A stretch of DNA of 64,000 nucleotides. Origin: Thiomonas bhubaneswarensis (GTDB taxonomy: Bacteria; Pseudomonadota; Gammaproteobacteria; Burkholderiales; Burkholderiaceae_C). Below are positions 40,472-50,459 of the stretch, piece after piece. The notes under the pieces are model-generated. The model did no database searches, had not been told where the DNA came from, and was given only the letters and a program-made list of their open reading frames with translations. Within the stretch, counting starts at the first letter, position 1; each line of letters begins with the position of its first letter. The stretch lies in assembly GCF_001418255.1 (NCBI RefSeq), contig NZ_LIPV01000007.1:62001-126000 (forward strand), read 5' to 3'. The position numbers and the translations under genes are program-made.

Positions 40472-43240
40472 TCAGTGCGCCAGCTCCCAGTTGGCGCCCA
40501 TGCCCAGTTCGGCCAGCAGCGGCACGTCGAGCTGAGCCACACCGGCCATCAGGCGGGGAATGTGCTCGCGCACCCAGTGCGTCTCGTCCTCGGGTACCTC
40601 CAGCACTAGTTCGTCATGCACCTGCATGACCATGCGGGTGCGCAGCTTTTCACGGCTGAGCGCAGTATCGACGGCGACCATCGCCATTTTGATGAGGTCG
40701 GCCGCGGTGCCCTGCATGGGCGCGTTGATGGCTGCACGCTCGGCCGCAGCCCGGCGTGGCCCGCTGGCGTGAATGTCGGCCAGCCACAGCCGCCTGCCGA
40801 ACACGGTCTCGACATAGCCCTGCTCCGCCGCCAGCCTGCGCGTGCGCTCCATATACGCCGCAACGCCGGGGTAACGCGCGAAGTAGCGGTCGATGTAGAG
40901 CTGCGCCGCGCTGCGCTCCAGGCCGAGGTTGCGCGCCAGGCCGAAGGCGCTCATGCCGTAGATCAGGCCGAAGTTGATGACCTTGGCCATGCGGCGCTGG
41001 TCGGGGCTGACTTCCAGCGGCGTGACACCGAAGATCTCGGCCGCCGTGGCGCGGTGAATGTCCTCCCCCGAGGCGAAGGCGGCAAGCAACCCGGCGTCCT
41101 GCGAGAGATGCGCCATGATGCGCAGCTCGATCTGCGAGTAGTCGCTCGAAGCGATCAGCCAGCCCTTGGGCGCGATGAAAGCCTCGCGGATGCGCCGCCC
41201 CTCGGCGGTGCGTACCGGAATGTTCTGCAGGTTGGGATCGTTGGACGCCAGACGACCCGTGACGGCCACGGCCTGGGCGTAGTTGGTGTGGACCCGGCCG
41301 GTGGCGGGGTTGATCATCTGCGGCAGCTTTTCGGTGTAGGTACTCTTGAGCTTGGACAGACTGCGGTGGTCGAGGATGACGCGCGGCAGCGGATAGTCTT
41401 CGGCCAGTTTCTCCAGCACCTCCTCGTCGGTGGACGGGGCGCCGGAGGCGGTCTTTTTCTGCACCGGCAGTTGCAGGCGGTCGAACAGCACTTCGCCGAT
41501 CTGCTTGGGGCTGCCCAGATTGAAAGCCCCTCCGGCCAGATCAAAGGCCTGCGCCTCCAGGGCCTGCATCTTGGCGCCCAGCTCGGCGCTTTGTGCCCGC
41601 AGCAGATCGCCGTCCACCAGCACACCGGTGCGCTCGATGCGCTGCAGGATCTCGCTGACCTGCATCTCCAGGGCGTAGATGCGCGCCAGCCCCGCGTCCG
41701 CCTCGATGCTCGGCCATAGCTTGCGATGCACCTGCAGGGTGAGGTCGGCATCTTCACCCGAATAGCGCGTGGCCACGTCGAGGGCGACCTGATCGAAGGT
41801 GATGGCCTTGGCGCCCTTGCCGCAGACCTGCTCATAGCTCAGGGTGTCGTCGCGCCCCAGGTGACGGCTCACCAGGCTATCGAGGCTGTGCGGCTTGTGC
41901 GCTTCCAGCACATAGCTTTGCAGCAAGGTGTCGTGCGCATAGCCGCGCACAGTCACGCCGACATTGGCCAGCACATGACGGTCATACTTGGCGTTCTGGC
42001 CCAGCTTGGGCTTGTCGGCGCTTTCCAGCCAGGGACGCAGGCGTTCGAGCACCTCGGCCAGCGGCAACTGCTGCGGCACCCCGGGGTAGGCGTGCGCGAG
42101 GGGCAGATAGGCGGCCTCGCCAGGCGTGACGCTCAAGGAAATGCCCACCAATCGCGCACGCATCGGGTCGAGCGAGTCGGTTTCGGTGTCGATGGCGGTG
42201 AGTTCGGCCGCGTCGATGCGGGCCAGCCAAGCGTCGAACTGCGCCCAGGTCAAAACGGTTTCATACGCCCCGGGCGCACTCTTTTCTGTGGGTGGATCGT
42301 CATCCAGCAGTGACACCTGCCGGGCGGCTTCCTCGCTCACGGTCTGCGCCTTGATCTCGGCGCTGAAGCGGCGCATGCCGTTGCGGGTGAAAAAGGGCAG
42401 CAGCGCCTGCGCGTCCTCTGGCCGGGGAAGCAGATCGCGGTCGAAGGACTGTGCGTAGCCGTCCAGATCGCAGTCGGTGCGGATGGTCACCAGTTTGCGC
42501 GCGGTGGGCAGCCAGTCGAGCGCAGCCCGCAGGTTCTTGCCCGCGGCGCCCGGCACCTCGTCGGCATGTTCGATCAGGGCGTCGAGTGAGCCGTACTCGC
42601 CCAACCATTTGGCGGCCGTCTTGGGGCCGACCTTGTCCACGCCCGGCACGTTGTCCACGGCGTCGCCGACCAAGGTGAGGTAATCCACGATGCGGTTCGG
42701 CGCGACACCGAACTTGGCCAGCACCCCGGCCTCGTCGAGCACCTCGTTGCTCATGGTGTTGACCAGGGTGATGTGGTCGTTGACCAGTTGGGCCATGTCT
42801 TTGTCGCCCGTGGAGATCAGGGTGCGGATGCCCTGCGCATGCGCCCGCACGGCCAAGGTGCCGATCACGTCGTCGGCTTCCACCCCTGGCACCTCCAGCA
42901 GCGGCCAGCCCATCAGCCGCACGGCTTCATGAATGGGCTCGATCTGCGCCACCAGCTCGGGCGGCATCGGCGGGCGATGCGCCTTGTACTGGTCGTACAT
43001 GTCGTTGCGGAAGGTCGACCCCTTGGCGTCGAACACGCAGGCGGAGTAGCGATACCCCTTGGCGACCGGATACTGCTCGCGCAAGCGGCGCAGCATGGCC
43101 ACCATGCCGTATAGCGCCCCGGTGGGCTGGCCCTCCGGCCCGCGCAGGTCGGGCATGGCGTGGAAGGCGCGATAGAGGTAGCTTGAGCCATCCACCAGCA
43201 GCAGGGTGGGGGCGGTGTCGGAATGCGCGTCAGAATTCAT
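40472..43240 (-). CDS. polA: DNA polymerase I
   Basis: 922 aa. It has an N-terminal 5'-3' nuclease (about 15-300; LLLVDGSSYLYRAFHAMP, EADDVIGTLA), a 3'-5' exonuclease domain with intact acidic pair (TAIDTETDSL, about 350) and a polymerase domain with motif A DYSQIELR and motif C VHDELVLE. It fills gaps in repair and removes Okazaki primers. ATG 43240 is preferred over 43276, which would overlap the divergent gene. Confidence 0.97.
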   Translation of the reverse strand: MNSDAHSDTAPTLLLVDGSSYLYRAFHAMPDLRGPEGQPTGALYGMVAMLRRLREQYPVAKGYRYSACVFDAKGSTFRNDMYDQYKAHRPPMPPELVAQIEPIHEAVRLMGWPLLEVPGVEADDVIGTLAVRAHAQGIRTLISTGDKDMAQLVNDHITLVNTMSNEVLDEAGVLAKFGVAPNRIVDYLTLVGDAVDNVPGVDKVGPKTAAKWLGEYGSLDALIEHADEVPGAAGKNLRAALDWLPTARKLVTIRTDCDLDGYAQSFDRDLLPRPEDAQALLPFFTRNGMRRFSAEIKAQTVSEEAARQVSLLDDDPPTEKSAPGAYETVLTWAQFDAWLARIDAAELTAIDTETDSLDPMRARLVGISLSVTPGEAAYLPLAHAYPGVPQQLPLAEVLERLRPWLESADKPKLGQNAKYDRHVLANVGVTVRGYAHDTLLQSYVLEAHKPHSLDSLVSRHLGRDDTLSYEQVCGKGAKAITFDQVALDVATRYSGEDADLTLQVHRKLWPSIEADAGLARIYALEMQVSEILQRIERTGVLVDGDLLRAQSAELGAKMQALEAQAFDLAGGAFNLGSPKQIGEVLFDRLQLPVQKKTASGAPSTDEEVLEKLAEDYPLPRVILDHRSLSKLKSTYTEKLPQMINPATGRVHTNYAQAVAVTGRLASNDPNLQNIPVRTAEGRRIREAFIAPKGWLIASSDYSQIELRIMAHLSQDAGLLAAFASGEDIHRATAAEIFGVTPLEVSPDQRRMAKVINFGLIYGMSAFGLARNLGLERSAAQLYIDRYFARYPGVAAYMERTRRLAAEQGYVETVFGRRLWLADIHASGPRRAAAERAAINAPMQGTAADLIKMAMVAVDTALSREKLRTRMVMQVHDELVLEVPEDETHWVREHIPRLMAGVAQLDVPLLAELGMGANWELAH

Positions 43241-43274
43241 CCGCGCATTATCGGGCGCGCCGTAAAATCGACGC

Positions 43275-43622
43275 ATGAAGTCGCTCCGCTCCGCTCCAGT
43301 CCTTTGCGCCCTTGGCGTGTCGTCGTTGCTTGTCGGCGTTTTTCCGCCGCAGGTCGCTCACGCGCAGTCCAAGCCTGCTGCACCACTGACGGATACCCAA
43401 CCCAAGCCCAAGTTCCCCGAACCTCTCGTGCGCGAGAACGTCACTCAGGATCGGACCGTGCGTATTCAGGAGCAGCAGGTGCGCGGAGCGACCACTTCCA
43501 TTCAGGTTCAGCCCCTGCATGGCGGCGCTGCCTACAACATCGTGCCGCCGTCCATCTCGTCCAACACCGATCCGGCCCACATGGAGGGGCAGGCGCAGTG
43601 GAAGGTGTTCACCTTCAAGTAA
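43275..43622 (+). CDS. Small exported protein, DUF2782-like
   Basis: 115 aa. A signal peptide ends VAHAQ near residue 31. The conserved part PLVRENVTQDRTVRIQEQQVRGATTSIQVQPLHGGAAYNIV resembles DUF2782 proteins, which in gammaproteobacteria are also encoded between polA and thrB. Function unknown. It is divergent from polA and followed by thrB after 52 nt. Confidence 0.7.
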   Translation: MKSLRSAPVLCALGVSSLLVGVFPPQVAHAQSKPAAPLTDTQPKPKFPEPLVRENVTQDRTVRIQEQQVRGATTSIQVQPLHGGAAYNIVPPSISSNTDPAHMEGQAQWKVFTFK

Positions 43623-43674
43623 CCCCCTGACGGGCCGCCACCTTGGCCCGCCCTCATCTTTCCGATTCCCGTTC

Positions 43675-44616
43675 ATGGCCGTTTTCACACCGCTCGATGA
43701 AGCAGAGGTCGACGCTTGGCTGTCTCGCTTCGATCTGGGCACGCGCACCGACCTGCAAGGCATCGCCAGCGGGATCGAAAACACCAATTACTTTTTGACG
43801 ACCACGCGGGGCCAGTTCGTGCTCACGCTGTTCGAGCGGCTGCAGCCCGAGCAGTTGCCCTTCTACCTCGGGCTGATGCACCACCTCGCCGCGCATGGCG
43901 TTCCCGTCCCCGACCCCATGCCCGACCGCGCCAGGCAAACGCTGCATACGCTCAAAGGCAAACCGGCCGCGTTGGTAACGCGGCTGAAAGGTCGCAGCCA
44001 GTTGCAGCCGCAGGCGGTGCATTGCGCGCAGGTGGGCCACTGGCTGGCGCGCATGCATCTGGCCGCGCGCGACTACGGCGGCACGCTGCCCAATCTGCGC
44101 GGGCTGGCTTGGCAGCGCCGCATCATTCCCGAAATCCTGCCCTATCTCACGGGGGATCAGCGCGCGCTCATCAGCGCCGAACTCGCGCACCAGACCGCCG
44201 TCGCCGAATCGGCGACCTATGCTTCGCTGCCTCGCAGCGCCGTGCATGCCGACCTGTTCCGCGACAACGTGCTGTTCGAGGGCGAGACGCTTTCCGGCAT
44301 CTTCGATTTCTACTTCGCCGGGGTCGATACCTGGCTGTTCGATCTGGCCGTCGCGCTCAATGACTGGTGCATCCACCTGGAGACAGGCGCGTTCGATGCC
44401 CCGCGCCGCGATGCGCTGCTGCAGGCCTATCAGGCCGTGCGCCCCCTCACCGAGGTCGAGCACAGCCTGCTGCCCGACGCCCTGCGCGCCGCCGCGCTGC
44501 GCTTCTGGACCTCGCGCCTGGCCGACTACCACCTGCCCCGCGACGCCCATCTGCTCACCCCGCACGACCCCGCGCACTTCGAGCGCGTGCTGCGTCAGCG
44601 CCTCATGCCAGACTGA
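43675..44616 (+). CDS. thrB: Homoserine kinase, type II (ThrB, choline kinase-like fold)
   Basis: 313 aa. It phosphorylates homoserine in threonine biosynthesis. The N-terminal GIENTNYFLTTTRGQFVLTLFE ATP-binding segment, the catalytic loop HADLFRDNVLFEG near 190 and the DFYFAGVDTWLFDLAVALNDWC segment mark the APH-fold ThrB used in Pseudomonas and betaproteobacteria, unrelated to the GHMP enzyme of E. coli. Length is normal. Confidence 0.93.
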   Translation: MAVFTPLDEAEVDAWLSRFDLGTRTDLQGIASGIENTNYFLTTTRGQFVLTLFERLQPEQLPFYLGLMHHLAAHGVPVPDPMPDRARQTLHTLKGKPAALVTRLKGRSQLQPQAVHCAQVGHWLARMHLAARDYGGTLPNLRGLAWQRRIIPEILPYLTGDQRALISAELAHQTAVAESATYASLPRSAVHADLFRDNVLFEGETLSGIFDFYFAGVDTWLFDLAVALNDWCIHLETGAFDAPRRDALLQAYQAVRPLTEVEHSLLPDALRAAALRFWTSRLADYHLPRDAHLLTPHDPAHFERVLRQRLMPD

Positions 44617-44685
44617 CCCTGGCCCTTTGGGCTGCCGATACCATGGCAGCTCATCCGGCCATCCTCCCCTGCTCTCCCTCCTGAC

Positions 44686-45471
44686 ATGCAACTGCGCACC
44701 GTTCCTGCCCGCGAAGGCCTGATCTGGGTCCAAAGTGGTTTTCGCCGCCTGGCGACGCAACCATGGGCCGCGCTGCTGATGATCGTGGCCTACATCGTCG
44801 TGACCGGATTCGTCTCGGCTCTTCCCTTCATCGGCCTCGTGTTCCCGCTGCTCGTGGTGCAGTTCGGCACGATAGGGTTCATGCAAGCCAGCCGACAGAT
44901 CGCGCAGAAGCAACCCCTCTGGCCCACGGTACTGCTCACCGGCTTTCGCGCCGGCCCTCAGGCGCTGCGACATATGGTGACTCTGGCGGTGCTCTACACC
45001 CTGGCCGTGCTGCTGGTGCTCGGGGTGGGATCGCTGTTCGACGGCGGCGCCATGCTGCGCCTGCTGCTCCTCGGCGACAAACCACCGGCAAGCACCATCG
45101 CCGACGGTAGCCTGCGCATGGGGGCCATTGCCGCGACCCTGGCCTATGTACCGGTTTCGCTGGCCTTCTGGCTGGCGCCGCCCCTGGTGGTCTGGCACGC
45201 CATGCCGCCCGTCAAGGCGCTGTTCTACAGCTTCGTGCTGTGCGTGCGCAACCTCAAGGCGTTCGCGATTTACGCGGTGCAGTGGCTGCTGCTGTTCCTC
45301 AGCCTGCCCACGCTCATCGTGCTGGTCGCCAGCCTGCTGGGCGCCAGCGAAGCGCTGTCGGCCACGCTGAGCATGCCCGTGGTCATCGCCCTGTTTCTGG
45401 CCTATATCCTGTCGTTCTACGCCAGCTACGAATCGCTGATCGGCGCTGAGGCTGCAACACCTGCAGCGTGA
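44686..45471 (+). CDS. BPSS1780 family membrane protein
   Basis: 261 aa, with about six hydrophobic helices. The start LRTVPAREGLIWVQSGFRRLATQPWAALLM matches the Burkholderiales membrane family named after BPSS1780. Function unknown. It follows thrB by 69 nt and converges with livF, leaving only 3 nt between stop codons. Confidence 0.8.
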   Translation: MQLRTVPAREGLIWVQSGFRRLATQPWAALLMIVAYIVVTGFVSALPFIGLVFPLLVVQFGTIGFMQASRQIAQKQPLWPTVLLTGFRAGPQALRHMVTLAVLYTLAVLLVLGVGSLFDGGAMLRLLLLGDKPPASTIADGSLRMGAIAATLAYVPVSLAFWLAPPLVVWHAMPPVKALFYSFVLCVRNLKAFAIYAVQWLLLFLSLPTLIVLVASLLGASEALSATLSMPVVIALFLAYILSFYASYESLIGAEAATPAA

Positions 45472-45474
45472 TCG

Positions 45475-46223
<749 letters not shown>

Positions 46224-46227
<4 letters not shown>

Positions 46228-47057
46228 GCACCACCTCTTGCTGCCGTGTCCTGCGGCTGTTCAGCGTCCTCATCCTCGTCCTTGCCAAGATAGGCCTCGA
46301 TGACTTCGGGATGCGCACGGATCTGCTCGGGTCTGCCCTCGGCAATCTTGCGTCCGAAATTGATACAGACGATGCTGTCGGTCACGTTCATCACCACGTT
46401 CATATCGTGCTCGACCAGCAAGACGCTGATGCCCTCATCGCGCACATCCAGAATGGTGCGATTGAGTGCAGCGGATTCCTGATCGTTGAGCCCCGCAGCC
46501 GGCTCGTCGAGAATCAGCAGCTTGGGCCGGGCAGCCAACGCACGCGCCAGCTCGACACGACGCTGCACGCCGTAGGGCAGAGAGGCAACGTCCTCATACG
46601 CGAGATGATCGAGTTGCAAGCGTGCGAGCAACTCCGTCACCGTGGCACGCAGCTCGGTCTCCTCCTGCCGCTGCGACGGGGTGCGCAGGAGCCCCTGCCA
46701 CCATTGCTGCCGGGTCTTCAGGTGCAGTCCGGCCAGCACGTTGACCAGCACGCTCTGGCCGTAAAACAGCCGGATGGTCTGGAAGGTGCGAAAGATGCCG
46801 ACCCGGGCGATGCGGTGCGGCGCCCACCCCGTGATATCTCGGCCATCGAAGATGATCCGCCCTTCGGTTGGCTTGTAAACCCCGGTGATCATGTTGAACG
46901 CAGTGGTCTTGCCAGCGCCATTGGGGCCGATCAATCCGACGATTTGTCCCTGTCCGACGGAGAAGCTCAGATCGTCGACAGCCTGCAGTCCGCCGAAACG
47001 GATGCCCACACCATCCAGACGCAACAGTTCGTCAGGGCTCGTGAGCGAAACGGTCAT
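46224..47057 (-). CDS. livG: Branched-chain amino acid ABC transporter ATP-binding protein LivG
   Basis: 277 aa. Walker A GPNGAGKTT, the ARVGIFRTFQTIRLF Q-loop region and LLILDEPAAGLNDQE are typical of LivG. In place of the strict LSGGQ signature it has LPYGVQRRVELARAL, which is usual in this family. Overlaps livM and livF by ATGA. The tail EDEDAEQPQDTAARGGA is a nonconserved extension. Confidence 0.93.
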
Positions 47058-48001
47058 GCCTTCTCCCGCAGTTGCCGCGCCCGCGGCCAGATGCCTTGCG
47101 GGCGCAGCACCATGACCAGGACCATGGCGATGCCGAAGACGAAATAACGGTACTGGGCGAAGCTGCGGAAGGCCTGCGGCACGACGAACATCAACGTCGT
47201 CCCGAGCAGCACTCCGGGGATGGAGCCCTGCCCGCCGACCAGCACGATCGCGAACAACGTTACCGATTCGGTGAACACGAACGCACCCGGGCTGACCGCT
47301 GCCATCAGCGTGGCGAACAGCGTGCCGCCAAACCCAGCCAGCGCGGCACCGAGCGCGAACGCCAGCACGCGGTAAAGGTGGGTGTCGATCCCCATGGTCG
47401 TAGCCGCAAGCTGGTCATGCTTGATGTAGTAGAAGGTCCGTCCCAGGTGAGAACGGTCCAGGTTTCGGATCAACACCAGCGCCACCGCAAACGCCAGCCA
47501 ATCGAGCCAGAACTGCGCTGAAGCGCTGGCGATCTGCCATCCGAACAGACTGGGCACGCCAATGCCGAAGATGCCATCGGCGCCGCCGGTGATGTGTCCG
47601 ACGTTGTTGTTCAACGCAAGCACGAATATCGCATTGAAGCCGATGGTCGCCACCAGCAGGTAGTCGCCGCGCAGCCTGACGATGGGAGCAGCCAGCACCG
47701 CCCCCACAAGCGCGGCTGCCAGCACTGCCAGCGGCCAGGTGGCGAACACCGGCCAGCCGAACTGGGTGTTCAGGATGGCCGTGACGTAGGCCCCGATACC
47801 GAAATACACGGCGTGCCCCATGTCGAACATGCCAGCGCGGCCGAGCACCAGGTCCTGGCTCAACGCAACAATCGCATACACCGCAAAGAGCGATGCGATG
47901 AACACCCAGGTTGGATCGAGGACGAACGGAATCGCCAGACCCATCACCCAGAGCGCCGACCCGAGCAGGGGATGACGCAGCGCTGCGACGATTTTGCTCA
48001 T
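47054..48001 (-). CDS. livM: Branched-chain amino acid ABC transporter permease LivM
   Basis: 315 aa inner-membrane permease with about eight to ten hydrophobic helices. Motifs AVYFGIGAYVTAIL, LRGDYLLVATIGFN and TNG-type loop equivalents (HITGGADGIFGI) and the late VLVGGQGSIPGVLLG EAA-like loop are those of LivM. Its start overlaps livH. Confidence 0.92.
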   Translation of the reverse strand: MSKIVAALRHPLLGSALWVMGLAIPFVLDPTWVFIASLFAVYAIVALSQDLVLGRAGMFDMGHAVYFGIGAYVTAILNTQFGWPVFATWPLAVLAAALVGAVLAAPIVRLRGDYLLVATIGFNAIFVLALNNNVGHITGGADGIFGIGVPSLFGWQIASASAQFWLDWLAFAVALVLIRNLDRSHLGRTFYYIKHDQLAATTMGIDTHLYRVLAFALGAALAGFGGTLFATLMAAVSPGAFVFTESVTLFAIVLVGGQGSIPGVLLGTTLMFVVPQAFRSFAQYRYFVFGIAMVLVMVLRPQGIWPRARQLREKA

Positions 48002-48903
48002 ACCTTCTCCGCGACACGTTCGCCGAGCAGCCCGGTTGGACGCACGAGCAGGATGCCTATCAGCAGGGCGAAGGTGATCGCCTCCTGCCAGGAGCTCGAA
48101 ATGAAGCCTGCAGCGAAGGCATTGAACAGCCCCAGCAACACGCCGCCGAGCATCGCCCCGGGGATGTTGCCGATGCCCCCGATGATCGCCGCGATAAAGG
48201 CATTCAGGCCGTAGGTCCAGCCCATGGTGAAATAGACCTGTCGATAGTACAGACCAATGAACAGGCCACCGATCGCACCAACCGCCGGGCCGATCACGAA
48301 GACGCTGACGATCACGCGGTTGACGTTGATGCCCATGAGTCGCGCTGCATCCTGGTCACTGGCCGTGGCACGCATTGCGGTGCCGTAGCGGGTATGGTGG
48401 ACGAACCAGTAGAGCAAGGCCATCAGCAGCGCGCTTCCCGCGATGATCAGCAATTGCACGAGGTCGATGCGTGCGCCACCGAAGGTCCAGTGCATCGACG
48501 GCAAGAGATTGCTGGGAAACACCTGCAGCTGTGGCCCCCAGATCAACATGATGCCGTTCTCGATGAACAGCGATGCGCCCAATGCAGAAACGACGGCTGA
48601 CAAGCGATCGGCCTTGCGCAGTGGCCGGTACGCGGTGAATTCGAGCACCACACCAGCCACGCCCACCACCACTGCGGCGGCAAGGAATGCGGCCCCGAGC
48701 AGCAACAGTTGCGACTGTCCACTGCCGGCTCCCGACCCAAGCGCCACGAGACCGATATAGGCGCCGAAGATGCAAAGATCTCCATGCGCGAAATTGATCA
48801 GCCGCAACACGCCGTAGACCATGGTGTAGCCCAGCGCGATCAACGCGTAGATGCCGCCTACCGTCAGGCCGTTGACAAGCTGCTGAAGCACGGTGCTCAG
48901 CAT
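47998..48903 (-). CDS. livH: Branched-chain amino acid ABC transporter permease LivH
   Basis: 301 aa. The start LSTVLQQLVNGLTVGGIYALIALGYTMVYGVLRLINFAHGD is the conserved LivH N-terminus. The C-terminal GGIGNIPGAMLGGVLLGL loop contacts the ATPases. ATG 48903 has GGGGGAGA upstream; a longer start into the gap after the binding protein gene is rejected. Confidence 0.93.
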   Translation of the reverse strand: MLSTVLQQLVNGLTVGGIYALIALGYTMVYGVLRLINFAHGDLCIFGAYIGLVALGSGAGSGQSQLLLLGAAFLAAAVVVGVAGVVLEFTAYRPLRKADRLSAVVSALGASLFIENGIMLIWGPQLQVFPSNLLPSMHWTFGGARIDLVQLLIIAGSALLMALLYWFVHHTRYGTAMRATASDQDAARLMGINVNRVIVSVFVIGPAVGAIGGLFIGLYYRQVYFTMGWTYGLNAFIAAIIGGIGNIPGAMLGGVLLGLFNAFAAGFISSSWQEAITFALLIGILLVRPTGLLGERVAEKV

Positions 48904-48961
48904 CACGATGTCTCCCCCGCGCGAGACGGCTGCTGCCGCCACGCGCAATGGCTATGCAAGA

Positions 48962-50110
48962 TCAGTGGCTAGCTGCCGAAGCGGGATAGATGATCTTGTA
49001 GCTACCGTCTGGCATCACCTCAAAAGCGACATACGGGCTGCCGGTGCGCTCGCCGACTGCATTCCAGGAGAAAGTTCCGGTCAGCCCCTCGAAGTCCTTC
49101 AACTCATGCAGTGCCGGGATCAGTTTGCCGGGCTCGACGCTCTTGATCTTCTCGGCGGTCGCAATGATGGCGCGCAGGCCATCGGCGTTGGTCAGGGTGA
49201 AGATGCTCGGGGGCATGTGGCCATAGGCAGCCTTGAACTGCGTGAGGAACTCCTTGGCCGCCGGGTAGGGCAGGTCTTGCGGCGCCGGTACGTTGATGAT
49301 GACAGCGCCAGCGGCCGCCTTGCCCGCGATCTTCGCGAAAGCCACGTTCTGGTTGGCATCACCACCGATGAACTTGGCCTTCATGCCGAGCTGCGCCATC
49401 TGTGCCTTGATCAGTCCGCCGTCGGTGTAGTAGCCGGAGAAGTAAACCGCCTGGGGCTGCATGGCGTTCAGCTTGGTCAGCACCGGCGTGTAATTTTGCG
49501 ATCCGGCGTTGATGAACGCCTTGTCGACCACGTCGATCCCTTCTTTCTTTGCATCGGCGACGACCGCGTCGGCCAGCCCGGTGGCGAAGCTGGAGTGATC
49601 CGTAATAACAGCGATTTTTTTCAAGCCCGCTGCCTTGAAGTAGCCCGCCGTGAACAACGCTTCGGCGCTGTTCGGTGGCGCGTTGCGGAAGAAGGTCTTG
49701 AAGCCGTGCGCAGTCAGTTCATCGCTGGTGCCGTCAGAGGTCTGGATCACATTGGCACGGGCGTAGATCGGTTCGGCAGCGAGCGCCGCACCGCTGGTGT
49801 AGCTGCCGATGACGGCTAGCACCCCATCATTGACCAGTTGCCGCGCACAGATCGCTGCGGGAGCCGCCTCGCCTTGGTCGTCGCAGACCTTGACCTCGAG
49901 CGTGTGGCCGAGCAGACCACCCTTGGCGTTCTGCTGCTTGACCAACAGCTTCACCGCGTCAGCGATACCCTGGCCTTCATTCGCATACTGTCCGGTGATC
50001 GGGGCCTGTACGCCGATCTTGATCAGCGAAGCAGCCTGGGCCTGAGCCACTCCCAGGCCCAGACCTGCCGCCATCAGGCTCGTCAACACGATTTTGCTGA
50101 AACGTTGCAT
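48962..50110 (-). CDS. livJ: Branched-chain amino acid ABC transporter substrate-binding protein
   Basis: 382 aa periplasmic-binding protein of the Leu/Ile/Val type. The signal peptide ends AQAQA-A near residue 26. The mature start IKIGVQAPITGQYANEGQGI and the ligand-pocket segment SYTSGAALAAEPIYARANV fit the family. AAGGAGA lies 5 nt before the ATG. First gene of the liv operon, divergent from putA; proline or other amino acids are possible substrates. Confidence 0.92.
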   Translation of the reverse strand: MQRFSKIVLTSLMAAGLGLGVAQAQAASLIKIGVQAPITGQYANEGQGIADAVKLLVKQQNAKGGLLGHTLEVKVCDDQGEAAPAAICARQLVNDGVLAVIGSYTSGAALAAEPIYARANVIQTSDGTSDELTAHGFKTFFRNAPPNSAEALFTAGYFKAAGLKKIAVITDHSSFATGLADAVVADAKKEGIDVVDKAFINAGSQNYTPVLTKLNAMQPQAVYFSGYYTDGGLIKAQMAQLGMKAKFIGGDANQNVAFAKIAGKAAAGAVIINVPAPQDLPYPAAKEFLTQFKAAYGHMPPSIFTLTNADGLRAIIATAEKIKSVEPGKLIPALHELKDFEGLTGTFSWNAVGERTGSPYVAFEVMPDGSYKIIYPASAASH

Positions 50111-50307
50111 TGCTGTCTCCTTGTCGCAAAGTGAACGGGCGATCTTGCCTCTACAGCACCAAGACCAACGGTGACTCGTACTTCAGGTACTGCGAGGCTC
50201 AATGAATCGAGCCGAGAAATACGCCTTGCCGCCCGACTCCATGAACCCATTGCAGATGTCTTGATCCACAGGCGGTGACGGGCACCGGGCTGCCTGCTGC
50301 CATAGGG

Positions 50308-50458
50308 TGCAAGATACTGCGCGCATGACAATCGCGCATCGGGGTTGCACCTTTTTTGATGTAAAAAGTTGTACCCAATGACGAAGGCGCCTACTGATTT
50401 GCCTTAAGCTTCAACTTGAGGTGCAACCCTTTTCCGATTCAAACATTTAAGGCGCAAC
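50308..50458. promoter_or_regulatory. GTTGCA-type PutA operator boxes in the livJ/putA intergenic region
   Basis: Two exact copies of the PutA recognition hexamer occur: GTTGCA at 50344-50349 and its complement TGCAAC at 50422-50427, inside mirrored GGTTGCACC/GGTGCAACC contexts. Three one-mismatch copies lie at 50308-50313, 50368-50373 and 50453-50458, the last touching the putA start codon. E. coli PutA represses its own gene by binding GTTGCA through its ribbon-helix-helix domain, which this PutA also has. The remaining 150 bases toward livJ contain only a small GGCTC/GAGCC hairpin (50196-50213). Confidence 0.65.
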
Positions 50459-50459
50459 C

